Shown one piece after another: positions 1-8,195 of a stretch of 15,758 nucleotides of DNA (its first letter is position 1; each line of letters starts with the position of its first letter). Below the pieces are notes generated by a model. The model had not been told where the DNA came from. It worked only from the letters and a program-made list of their open reading frames with translations, and did no database searches. The position numbers were made by a program, and so were the translations under genes. The stretch is taken from positions 1 through 15,758 of the forward strand of contig CAYRBJ010000037.1 in the NCBI GenBank assembly GCA_964422615.1, given 5' to 3'. Source of the stretch: DATLWN01 sp964422615 (GTDB lineage: Bacteria; Pseudomonadota; Zetaproteobacteria; Mariprofundales; Mariprofundaceae).

Positions 1-1148
1 GCGTCGAAAGGCCCGGGCTCGGCGATGAGCGCGCGCGCCGCGTCCATCTTGTCCCAGGTGTTCCATAGCAGGACCCCGCGTACGCGCCCTTCCTTCAGGT
101 AGTACACCACCCCTTTGCGGAAGGGCTCCTGCCAGTCCTCGACCAGATCCATGCCGGCATCGAGCTCGCCCACGGCCTCGTAGCCCAGATCGAACAGATC
201 GGAATAGAAGAACGGCAGATGGTGGTAGGCCACGGCCTCGCCCGCCATGTTCCGCCCGGCCATCTCGCCCATGGTGTTGGCGTTGTCCTCGTGCTCGACC
301 CGCATGCGCTTGCCCAGCGCCGGATTGAAGAAATTGGCCACGTCGCCCGCCGCATAGATGGCGGGATCGCTGGTGCGCAGGAACTCGTCGACGACGATGC
401 CGTCGTCCACCGCAAGCCCCGCCGCCTGCGCCAGCTCGGCATTGACCTGGATGCCGACGCCGACGACCACGCCGTCCACCTGCAGCACCTCGCCGCCCTG
501 GATGGGGATCTCGTAGCCCTCGCCATGGCGGGCGATGGCGTCCACGGTGTGGCCGGCGAGCATTTCGATGCCCTCGTCCCGGTAGTAGGCGGTGATGAAG
601 TCCGACAACGGCCCGGGATAGATGCGGGCGCCGATGCCCGCTTCGGGGAAGATCATCGTCACCCGGTTGCCGTTCATGCGCAGCGCGGCGGCGATTTCGG
701 AGCCGATGAAGCCGCCGCCGATCACGGCGAGGCGCTGCTTGCGCTCGGCCAGCGCCTTCAGCTGCAGGTAGTCATCGAGCGCGCGGAAATAGATGATGCC
801 CTCCACCTCCCACGGCAGATGGCGGGGCGAGCCTCCGGTGGCCAGCAGCAGCTTATCGTAGCCATAGACCCGACCCTGGTCGTCCGTCACCTGCCTGTTG
901 TGCCGGTCGATGCCGACGACGGACGCGCCCAGGTTCAGATCGACATGCCGCGCATCCAGCTTCAGCCATACATCGTCGAACGGCTTGCCCTTCCACAGGG
1001 CCTTGGACAGATAGGGCCGGATGTAGGGCAGGTGCGGCTCGCGGGTGACGACGCCGATGCGGCCCTCGGCATCCGCCCTGCGGATGCCCCGGATGGCCGC
1101 AGCACCCGTCAGGCCGCCGCCGATGATCAGGTATGGATAATGGTTCAT
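1..1148 (-). CDS. AIF-like FAD/NAD(P)H-dependent oxidoreductase (3' end cut by window edge)
   Basis: I read this frame directly on the minus strand; it stays open for 382 codons from an ATG at 1148 to the left edge. An AAAGGGGG ribosome site lies about six bases upstream. Residues 10-15 (GGGLTG) form the FAD Rossmann motif, residues 144-149 (GGGFIG) the NAD(P)H motif, and AAGD around residue 269 the second FAD motif. The protein follows mitochondrial apoptosis-inducing factor closely. It has LPYIRPYLSKALW (Lys49), Glu151 just after the NAD motif and RVEH (His286), which match the human AIF pocket residues Lys177, Glu314 and His454. The last readable part (FRKGVVYYL, then LLWNTWDKM) matches the AIF C-terminal domain, so perhaps 20-30 residues are missing. 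No signal peptide is visible, so it is probably a cytoplasmic reductase. Its electron acceptor is unknown. A ferredoxin or rubredoxin reductase is the main alternative. Confidence 0.85.
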   Translation of the reverse strand, partial: MNHYPYLIIGGGLTGAAAIRGIRRADAEGRIGVVTREPHLPYIRPYLSKALWKGKPFDDVWLKLDARHVDLNLGASVVGIDRHNRQVTDDQGRVYGYDKLLLATGGSPRHLPWEVEGIIYFRALDDYLQLKALAERKQRLAVIGGGFIGSEIAAALRMNGNRVTMIFPEAGIGARIYPGPLSDFITAYYRDEGIEMLAGHTVDAIARHGEGYEIPIQGGEVLQVDGVVVGVGIQVNAELAQAAGLAVDDGIVVDEFLRTSDPAIYAAGDVANFFNPALGKRMRVEHEDNANTMGEMAGRNMAGEAVAYHHLPFFYSDLFDLGYEAVGELDAGMDLVEDWQEPFRKGVVYYLKEGRVRGVLLWNTWDKMDAARALIAEPGPFD

Positions 1149-1378
1149 CGCGCACCCCCTTTCGCCGCCGGCCATCCGCGGAACGGCCGCCGTGTCCGGC
1201 GAACGCTACCGACAGTGTAGACACATTTGGCATCGGCCTGCCGTCGCCACAATTCCGAATTATTCCCATACCGGCATGCCCGGCATTGATGTACCCTGAT
1301 TAATATGCGGGGCGATCATGCCCGTGACGATCGCGGGCACGCGCACATCCGCCCACTCGCGGACAGGGGCACAGCACC
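1149..1378. other. Divergent intergenic region between the AIF-like gene and a small membrane protein
   Basis: This 230-base spacer should hold promoters for both divergent genes. It is more AT-rich near 1252-1306, where TAATAT (1301-1306) is a possible -10 box for the rightward gene, but no good -35 hexamer sits 16-18 bases upstream. A 6-bp inverted repeat (TGCCCG at 1319-1324, CGGGCA at 1334-1339) lies between that box and the gene. I see no credible small gene here. Confidence 0.4.
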
Positions 1379-1666
1379 ATGATCAGACACTCCCACAGGG
1401 CTTGGCATCTCGACGAAATCGCCCATTCCGTCGCAGGCAACGAGGCCTTGCGGGGATGGCTGCCGGCCATCGCGGCGGAAATCCTGCTGTTCGTGACCTT
1501 TCTGCTGTGGCTGCTGCATAACGGCAGCGAATACCATGGCTTCGCCGTGGTCTATGCCTGGATCATCTACTGCCTGACCGCCGTCGCCCTGGTGTTCTTC
1601 TGGACCGAGCCGGCGGAAAACCAAAGTGTGCATGATCAGGACCGCGGCGGTCCCGACCGCGACTAG
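1379..1666 (+). CDS. Small two-helix inner-membrane protein, function unknown
   Basis: This 95-residue protein matches no family I recognise. It has a polar N-terminus (residues 1-26), a hydrophobic helix at about 27-47 (WLPAIAAEILLFVTFLLWLL), a short loop with an NGSEYHG stretch, a second helix at about 56-76 (VVYAWIIYCLTAVALVFFW) and a charged C-terminal tail. That predicts a hairpin in the inner membrane with both ends on one side. The start at 1379 has AGGGG nine bases upstream, and the hydrophobic pattern supports this frame. It is divergent from the AIF-like reductase, and 142 bases separate it from radA. It could be a small respiratory-chain accessory protein, but nothing in the sequence proves that. 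Confidence 0.6.
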   Translation: MIRHSHRAWHLDEIAHSVAGNEALRGWLPAIAAEILLFVTFLLWLLHNGSEYHGFAVVYAWIIYCLTAVALVFFWTEPAENQSVHDQDRGGPDRD

Positions 1667-1795
1667 GGGAGTAAGGAACCGGGAATACCTGTCACCTGTA
1701 CCGATGCCGTCCATCGCTGACTGACCATGCACCCGGCCTGCCGGCCACGCGCGGATCGGCTGACGGCGGCCATGGCCTTTGCCGGGTCCGCCGCC

Positions 1796-1801
1796 TACAA
1801 T
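1796..1801 (+). promoter_or_regulatory. Possible -10 box for radA, placing the start of transcription near its ATG
   Basis: TACAAT matches the sigma-70 -10 consensus at five of six positions. It ends only seven bases before the radA ATG at 1809, so transcription would begin at or next to the start codon. No clear -35 hexamer is visible 16-18 bases upstream, which keeps this call tentative. Confidence 0.3.
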
Positions 1802-1808
1802 GCCCCGC

Positions 1809-3187
<1,379 letters not shown>

Positions 3188-3191
<4 letters not shown>

Positions 3192-3814
3192 ACTTTTTCG
3201 ATTATGTGCTGATTGCCATCGTCGGTCTGTCCATGGTGCTGTCGCTGTGGCGGGGCTTCGTACGCGAGATCATCTCCCTGATCGGGCTGGTCGCCGCCTT
3301 CATGGTCGCCAGCCGCACGTCGGCGATGACCGGCGATCTGCTCGGGCACTGGCTTCCGAAGGGCACCGTCTCCGATATCGCCGGCTTCGTGCTGATCTTC
3401 GTCATCATCATGGTGATGGTCGGCCTGAGTGGCGTGATCATCCGCAAACTGGTCGATGTGGCCCAGCTGACCGCCACCGACCGCACGCTGGGCGTCTTCT
3501 TCGGCCTGGCCCGCGGCGTGCTGCTGATCGCCCTGAGCTTTTTGATCTTCACCTCCTATGATCCCCATTATCGCCAGCCGTGGTTGAGGGAAAGCCTGCT
3601 CAGTCCCTATGCCATCAAACTGGGCGATCTGCTCGGCAAGGCCATTCCGGCCGGCTATCCCTTCTCACGGCAGGGACGGTCTGTTACATTGCCATCGCTG
3701 CACGGCAGCGCCAACATCCCGGAACCATCCAAGGAGCAGCCGGATGACCAGGGCAACATCCCTGCCCATGACCGCGAAATGCTGAAATCCGTCATCCAGA
3801 AATCGATGAAGTGA
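3188..3814 (+). CDS. cvpA: CvpA family membrane protein
   Basis: CvpA is an inner-membrane protein first linked to colicin V production, and it is often encoded just before purF. The N-terminus (FFDYVLIAIVGLS, then RGFVREIISLIG) matches the family well, with predicted helices at about 5-21, 27-45, 62-85 and 100-121. Translation starts at GTG 3188 inside the end of radA (GTGA overlap), which points to translational coupling. At 208 residues it is about 45 longer than E. coli CvpA. The extra part is a hydrophilic tail from about residue 155, rich in Ser, Pro and charged residues. purF follows after six bases. The exact role of CvpA is not settled; envelope stress tolerance has been reported. 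Confidence 0.9.
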
Positions 3815-3820
3815 GCCGCC

Positions 3821-5272
3821 ATGTCTCCATCGCCCCCTGAATGCCCCGCCGAGCCGTCCTTCGATGACGACCATTTCCATGACGAGTGCGGCATCTTCGG
3901 GGTGTTCAACCACCAGGAAGCCGCCAACCTGACCTACCTCGGGCTGTATGCCCAGCAGCACCGCGGCCAGGAATCAGCCGGCATCGTGTCCACCGACGGC
4001 CATAATTTTCATACCCACCGCGGCGTCGGCCTCGTCGCCGATATCTTCCGCAAACAGGACATCGCCCAGCTCGCCGGGGCTCACAGCATCGGCCATGTCC
4101 GCTACTCGACCTCGGGTGAAAGCGGCCTGAGAAACTGCCAGCCGTTCAGCTACGAATACGCGTACGGCGGCATCGCCATGTGCCACAACGGCAATATCGT
4201 CAACGCCCCGGAACTGCGCCGCGAGATGGAAAAAAAGGGCTCGATCTTCCAGTCCACCTCGGACACCGAGGTGCTGATCCACCTGGTGGCGCGCAGCGAT
4301 GGCGACACCACCGAATCCAGACTGACCGATGCCGTCCGGCGGCTGACCGGCGGCTTCTCGCTGCTGGTATTGACCGAGACCAAGCTGATCGGCCTGCGCG
4401 ACCCGAACGGCATCCGGCCGATGGTGCTGGGCCGGCTCGGGTCATCCTGGGTGCTGGCCTCGGAAACCTGCGCCTTCGACCTGATCGGCGCCAGATTCGA
4501 GCGGGATGTCGAGCCCGGCGAGATGGTGGTGATCACCGCCAACGGCCTGCGCAGCATGTTCCCCTTCCAGTCGGCGGCACCGAAGTTCTGCGTGTTCGAA
4601 TACGTCTATTTCGCCCGCCCCGATTCCACCCTGGAAGGCGTCAATGTCTACGAGGCACGCTACCGCATCGGCGAGCAGCTGGCGGCGGAATCGCCGGCCA
4701 ATGCGGACATCATCGTGGCTGTTCCGGATTCGGGCGTGCCGCCGGCCATGGGCTACGCCAAGCGCTCGGGCGTGCCGTTCCAGATGGGCCTGATCCGCAA
4801 CCATTACGTCGGCCGCACGTTCATCGAGCCCCAGCAGTCGATCCGCAATTTCGGCGTCAAGCTGAAACTCAACGCCAACCGCAGCATCATCGCCGGCAAG
4901 CGCGTCGTGCTGGTGGATGATTCCATCGTACGCGGCACCACCAGCCGCAAGATCGTCGAGATGGTGCGTGCGGCAGGCGCCACCGAGGTGCATATGCGCA
5001 TCTCCAGCCCCCCGACCAGACATTCCTGCTTCTACGGCATCGACACCCCGAACCCGGACGAGCTGATGGCCAACAAGATGAGCGTGGACGAGATGTGCAA
5101 GGCCATTCATGCCGATTCCCTCGGCTTCGTGTCCTTCGAGGGCATGTACAGGGCCGTGGGCAAGCCCCGAGAACAGCACTGCGATGCCTGTTTCTCCGGC
5201 AATTACCCGGTGCCGATCGAGGGCCCGCGCTCGCCCCAGTTGTCCCTGCTGCGCTTTACCCAGCGCCGCTGA
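3821..5272 (+). CDS. purF: Amidophosphoribosyltransferase, [4Fe-4S] (Bacillus-like) type
   Basis: PurF catalyses the first committed step of purine synthesis: PRPP plus glutamine gives phosphoribosylamine. The catalytic nucleophile is Cys23 in DECGIFGV, preceded by 22 residues that would have to be removed as a propeptide. The PRPP-binding loop VVLVDDSIVRGTT lies at 362-374. Four cysteines (C257 in KFCVFEY, C403 in HSCFYGID, C454 and C457 in CDAC) align with the four iron-sulphur ligands of the B. subtilis enzyme at almost the same mature spacing. This is therefore the Fe-S form and not the E. coli form, which starts directly with Met-Cys. In the family the cluster is oxygen-labile and governs protein stability. 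The gene is coupled to cvpA (six-base gap) and to the hydrolase downstream (two-base gap). No upstream Met lies closer to Cys23. Confidence 0.96.
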   Translation: MSPSPPECPAEPSFDDDHFHDECGIFGVFNHQEAANLTYLGLYAQQHRGQESAGIVSTDGHNFHTHRGVGLVADIFRKQDIAQLAGAHSIGHVRYSTSGESGLRNCQPFSYEYAYGGIAMCHNGNIVNAPELRREMEKKGSIFQSTSDTEVLIHLVARSDGDTTESRLTDAVRRLTGGFSLLVLTETKLIGLRDPNGIRPMVLGRLGSSWVLASETCAFDLIGARFERDVEPGEMVVITANGLRSMFPFQSAAPKFCVFEYVYFARPDSTLEGVNVYEARYRIGEQLAAESPANADIIVAVPDSGVPPAMGYAKRSGVPFQMGLIRNHYVGRTFIEPQQSIRNFGVKLKLNANRSIIAGKRVVLVDDSIVRGTTSRKIVEMVRAAGATEVHMRISSPPTRHSCFYGIDTPNPDELMANKMSVDEMCKAIHADSLGFVSFEGMYRAVGKPREQHCDACFSGNYPVPIEGPRSPQLSLLRFTQRR

Positions 5273-5274
5273 AC

Positions 5275-5985
5275 ATGTCCTCCCCGACCGCAGTTCTGGT
5301 CCATGGCTGGCTGGGATTTCGCCGGATTCTTTTCTGGGATTATTTCCGCGGCGTATCCGCGCTCTACGCGCAGATGGGCATCCGCACCCTCGTACCGGAG
5401 CTGGCATGGGGCGGCGGCACCAGGGCGCGCAGTGTCGAACTCGCCGACCAGCTCGCCGAAGAGCCCGGCCCGCTGCACCTGATCGCCCATTCCATGGGCG
5501 GCATCGATGCCCGGCGCTATATCGCGCTTCTGGGAGGGTATTCCAGGGTCGCCAGCCTGACCACACTGAGCACGCCGCACCGCGGCTCCATGCTGGCCGA
5601 TGTGGTCCAGCACGGCCTGTGGCCGTTCCGCTGGCTGGCCGGCGTGCATGATCTGACCCCGGAGGTGATGGCGCGCTTCAACGACGAAACACCGGATTCG
5701 GCCGGCATCGTTTACCGCAGCTATTCTGCGGCCAGACCCGTGCCGGAGTTGCCATGGCTGGTGCGCCATTTCGGGCGTCGGCTCGAGGCGGCCGAGGGGG
5801 AAAACGACAGCCAGGTTTCAGTGCACTCCTCGCCCTGGGGTGAACATCTCGGCACCCTGCACGCCGATCATTTTGAGCTTATCGGGCTGAACCTCTGGCT
5901 GAACCCGTTCAGGCGGCGTGAACGCTTCGCGCACCTGCCGGTCTACCGCGCCATCGGCGAGTGGATTCTCGACACCAGTGCCTGA
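5275..5985 (+). CDS. Lipase-like alpha/beta hydrolase
   Basis: This 236-residue protein has the alpha/beta hydrolase layout of bacterial triacylglycerol lipases. An oxyanion-loop motif VLVHGWLG is at 7-14, the nucleophile elbow AHSMGG has Ser73 as the active serine, and STPHRGS follows, a sequence typical of lipases. The likely acid is Asp178 in ENDSQVSVHSS, matching the lipase NDGxV region. The base is probably His199 in HADHFELIG. No signal peptide is visible, so an intracellular esterase is more likely than a secreted lipase. The ATG at 5275 lies two bases after the purF stop and leaves the family motif at the expected position. An in-frame start at 5095 would add 60 residues read from inside purF. 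The substrate is unknown. Confidence 0.82.
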   Translation: MSSPTAVLVHGWLGFRRILFWDYFRGVSALYAQMGIRTLVPELAWGGGTRARSVELADQLAEEPGPLHLIAHSMGGIDARRYIALLGGYSRVASLTTLSTPHRGSMLADVVQHGLWPFRWLAGVHDLTPEVMARFNDETPDSAGIVYRSYSAARPVPELPWLVRHFGRRLEAAEGENDSQVSVHSSPWGEHLGTLHADHFELIGLNLWLNPFRRRERFAHLPVYRAIGEWILDTSA

Positions 5986-6013
5986 CGGCACCCTCCCCGG
6001 GAGTGGCGGCCCT

Positions 6014-6041
6014 TTTACAGAATGCGGATTGGCCGTAGAGT
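6014..6041 (+). promoter_or_regulatory. Candidate sigma-70 promoter for the diheme cytochrome gene
   Basis: TTTACA (6014-6019, five of six consensus matches) and TAGAGT (6036-6041, four of six) are separated by 16 bases. Transcription would start near 6048 and give a leader of about 64 bases. Within that leader lies GCGATTGATCGC (6058-6069), a 5-bp inverted repeat with a two-base centre that could be an operator or a weak hairpin. Confidence 0.4.
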
Positions 6042-6099
6042 GCACGCGGCCATCATTGCGATTGATCGCGGCTTCGGCCGGAAACGGATATTCCCAAAA

Positions 6100-6109
6100 G
6101 GGTGGTGAA
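6100..6109 (+). promoter_or_regulatory. Extended Shine-Dalgarno site of the diheme cytochrome gene
   Basis: GGGTGGTGAA lies two bases before the ATG at 6112. It resembles the full anti-16S complement (GGAGGTGA) with one mismatch. The same ten bases stand before the monoheme cytochrome gene at 6986-6995. Confidence 0.6.
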
Positions 6110-6111
6110 TC

Positions 6112-6885
6112 ATGAGCATTCAGCGGTACGACACGCTTTCGACCTGCCTCAGGCGCTATGCAGGATGGATGGTCATGCTGGCATGGTTGCTTGTGCCCGC
6201 ATCGGCCGCCGCCGTGCCGGATGCCGCCGGTATCAAGATGGGAGAGAAGATCTATCAGTTCGGCCTGGGCCTCAAGGTCCCCGCCTGCCAGAAATGCCAT
6301 GGCGCCGACGCTATGGGCTCCGATGCCATCGGCACGCCCAGACTCGCCTCCCAGGTCTATACCTACCTGTACAAGCAGCTGATGGATTTCGCCACGGGCC
6401 GGCGCACCGATCATGTCATGCACCAGATGAACAACATCGCCAAGGCCCTGACCGACCAGCAGCGCCGGGATGTGGCCGCGTATCTGCATGTACTGCAGAT
6501 GCCGTATGCCGGATCGAATCTGGGCAAGCTGCGCAAGGAGGGCGTGAAGGTCGGCGATGTCGCCCGGGGAAGAACCATCGTCCTGTTCGGCCTGCAAAGC
6601 AAAAATATTCCCGCCTGCCAGGGCTGCCATGGTTACCATGGACACAGCGCCGGTATGATGTTCCCGGCCATCAGTGGCCAGAAATACGTATACCTGACGC
6701 ATCAGCTGGCCGCATTCCGCCGTGCCGCGCGGGGAGATAAAACCGGGCGATCCAACGACTATATGGGCGCGATGCAGGGGGTCGCCAGCAAGCTGACCAA
6801 TAAGGACATCGATGATGTGTCCGCGTATCTGACCGCTGCCAAGCCTCCCCCGCCGCCCAACAACCCAATGACGCCGACCAACTAG
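6112..6885 (+). CDS. Periplasmic diheme cytochrome c, c4 type
   Basis: The protein (257 residues) has a Sec signal peptide: charged residues to Arg15, a hydrophobic core at about 18-30, and likely cleavage after ASA near residue 32-34. Two similar cytochrome domains follow. Domain 1 binds heme through CQKCH (C59, C62, H63) and domain 2 through CQGCH (C169, C172, H173). Each is preceded by a PAC-like turn and followed by an AxLTxxxxxDVxAYL segment. Sixth-ligand methionines are probably M103 or M106 and M218 or M221, which hold equivalent positions in the two halves. This duplicated architecture is that of cytochrome c4, which carries electrons in the periplasm, often to a terminal oxidase. A shared RBS-type sequence links it to the next gene. 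The tail ends in a proline-rich stretch (KPPPPPNNP). The electron partner is unknown. Confidence 0.88.
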   Translation: MSIQRYDTLSTCLRRYAGWMVMLAWLLVPASAAAVPDAAGIKMGEKIYQFGLGLKVPACQKCHGADAMGSDAIGTPRLASQVYTYLYKQLMDFATGRRTDHVMHQMNNIAKALTDQQRRDVAAYLHVLQMPYAGSNLGKLRKEGVKVGDVARGRTIVLFGLQSKNIPACQGCHGYHGHSAGMMFPAISGQKYVYLTHQLAAFRRAARGDKTGRSNDYMGAMQGVASKLTNKDIDDVSAYLTAAKPPPPPNNPMTPTN

Positions 6886-6985
6886 TCATCAACGGGTTCA
6901 TATGCCGGCAGCATCGACAACCGGGGGTTAGGGCTTACCGCACCGAATCTGTGGTGACGGACATGCCCCTATGCAATCCCGCGAC

Positions 6986-6995
6986 GGGTGGTGAA
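6986..6995 (+). promoter_or_regulatory. Extended Shine-Dalgarno site that decides the monoheme cytochrome start
   Basis: GGGTGGTGAA lies three bases before the ATG at 6999 and is identical to the site before the diheme gene at 6100-6109. It argues for the start at 6999 over an in-frame start at 6951, which would put a polar 16-residue extension ahead of the signal peptide. Confidence 0.55.
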
Positions 6996-6998
6996 AGT

Positions 6999-7412
6999 AT
7001 GAAAAGACATTTTTTTCCTGTGGCATGCGCCATCTTCATGGCGGTCTCGGGCATGGTCCCTGGCATCGCCCATGCTTTAGCCGAGAACAAGTGCAAGGCC
7101 TGCCATGATTTCACCACCGGAAAGAACAAGTTTGGACCCAGCCTGAAGGGCGTGCTCGGGCGGCGGGCCGGCACCTATCCCGGCTACCGCTATGTTTTCA
7201 GAACCTATATCAAGGGCAAGCCCTGGATCTGGACCGAGAAGCGGATCCGCGAATGGGACTACGATACCGCCGAGGCTGTAAAAAAACTGACCGGCAATCC
7301 GAAAGCCATCACGCGCATGCCCTCGCAGTTCATGACCGGCGAACCGGAGGATGAGATCATCGACTACATCAGGAAGACGAGCGGCAAGGCGGGCAAACGT
7401 CCCAGAAAATAG
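6999..7412 (+). CDS. Small periplasmic monoheme cytochrome c, class I
   Basis: The precursor has 137 residues. Residues 1-26 form a Sec signal peptide (MKRHFFPVACAIFMAV onwards, cleavage likely after AHA). The heme site CKACH (C32, C35, H36) follows within about ten residues of the cleavage point. GPSLKGVLGRRAG at 46-58 is a class I (cytochrome c2/c-550-like) signature, and M107 in TRMPSQFM is the likely sixth ligand. The mature N-terminus is short: the usual GxxxF helix before the heme site is almost absent unless the signal segment is retained as an anchor. A Lys/Arg-rich tail ends the protein (GKAGKRPRK). The gene lies 113 bases after the diheme cytochrome with no strong promoter between, so the two may be cotranscribed and exchange electrons. 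Confidence 0.85.
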   Translation: MKRHFFPVACAIFMAVSGMVPGIAHALAENKCKACHDFTTGKNKFGPSLKGVLGRRAGTYPGYRYVFRTYIKGKPWIWTEKRIREWDYDTAEAVKKLTGNPKAITRMPSQFMTGEPEDEIIDYIRKTSGKAGKRPRK

Positions 7413-7530
7413 GCATGGCATCCGAGCAACACCGGGGTAAATCCCGCACTACGCCCATGCACAACCATCCGTTCAGACTGGCGCTACAATCAGTCCATGC
7501 GCGCCCACACGCCATACCGAGGAGGTCGCG

Positions 7531-7854
7531 ATGTTTGTCACCATGAACCGCATCCCCGTGCATCGGGAACACTGGCCGGATTTCGAGGAACGCTTCAAAA
7601 ACCGCCTTGGCCTGGTCGACGAGGCCCCGGGGTTCATCCGTAACATGGTGCTGCGACCTGCCGACGACACCAGTGACTGCCATATCGTGTTGACGATGTG
7701 GGAAACCCGTGCAGCCTTCGAAAACTGGACAAAGAGCGATTCCTTTCTGCAGGCGCACTACCGCGCCAGACAGGACAACCAGAAGGCCAAGGATACCTTC
7801 AAGGGGCCGAGCAGCCTGGAGACCTTCGAATCCGTCACCGACACCGGCTCCTGA
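7531..7854 (+). CDS. IsdG/HmoA-type heme-degrading monooxygenase
   Basis: This 107-residue protein is a single ABM (antibiotic biosynthesis monooxygenase) domain, the fold of IsdG, IsdI, HmoA and MhuD, which open the heme ring and release iron in the cytoplasm. The likely heme-degrading triad is intact: Asn6 in MFVTMNR, Trp66 in AFENWTKSD and His76 in FLQAHYR. These are the same positions as Asn6, Trp66 and His76 of S. aureus IsdI. The stretch LTMWETRAAFENW also follows IsdI closely. A strong GGAGG (7521-7525) sits five bases before the ATG. A TACAAT at 7485-7490 may be a -10 box, without a good -35. It stands between cytochrome c genes and gatC, with 118 bases before it and 62 after. Other ABM proteins act on quinones or polyketides, but the complete triad favours heme. 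Confidence 0.83.
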   Translation: MFVTMNRIPVHREHWPDFEERFKNRLGLVDEAPGFIRNMVLRPADDTSDCHIVLTMWETRAAFENWTKSDSFLQAHYRARQDNQKAKDTFKGPSSLETFESVTDTGS

Positions 7855-7916
7855 ACGGTGGAGTCCGGGCGGTATAGCCGCTATGCTTCGGCCCGCTTTA
7901 CTCAGGGAGGCCTGCG

Positions 7917-8195
7917 ATGCAGATCGATGTACGTAAAGTCGCCAATCTGGCGCGAATCCGCCTGACGGATGACGAGGCCTCGGCACTGGGGCCGCAGTTG
8001 AACCATATTCTCGCCTATGTCGATTCATTGCAGCAGTTGGATACCAAGGATGTGATGCCTACCGCCCATCCGCATGACGCGGCCATGCCGTTACGCGCGG
8101 ACATCGCCACCAATGCCAATCGGCGCGAGGCGTTGCAGGCACCGGCACCGGCCACCGATTCCGGACTGTATGTCGTGCCCAAGGTCATCGAATAA
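7917..8195 (+). CDS. gatC: Asp-tRNA(Asn)/Glu-tRNA(Gln) amidotransferase subunit C
   Basis: GatC is the small subunit that wraps around GatA and stabilises the GatCAB complex. Its 92 residues show the family pattern: an N-terminal helix with VRKVANLARIRLTDDE, then LNHILAYVDSLQQLDT, and a C-terminal ETSGLYVVPKVIE-like end (here DSGLYVVPKVIE) that contacts GatA. GGGAGG at 7905-7910 lies six bases before the ATG. A weak -10-like TATGCT at 7882-7887 may mark the promoter of the gat operon. The stop overlaps the gatA start by one base (TAATG). Confidence 0.95.
   Translation: MQIDVRKVANLARIRLTDDEASALGPQLNHILAYVDSLQQLDTKDVMPTAHPHDAAMPLRADIATNANRREALQAPAPATDSGLYVVPKVIE

Noticed and set aside
219..1220. 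A 333-codon open frame on the plus strand across the AIF-like gene.
   Set aside because: It is rich in Ala, Asp, His and Gly with no domain, and the minus strand in the same place reads a complete AIF-like flavoprotein. High GC leaves long false frames.
1285..1306. A TTGAT...GATTAA element resembling an FNR/CRP-type site before the small membrane gene.
   Set aside because: The two halves are not a proper inverted repeat (TTGAT is not matched by ATCAA at the right distance).
5095..5274. A 60-residue N-terminal extension of the lipase-like hydrolase.
   Set aside because: It lies inside purF in another frame and is Arg/Pro-rich. The ATG at 5275 places the HGWLG motif where the family has it.
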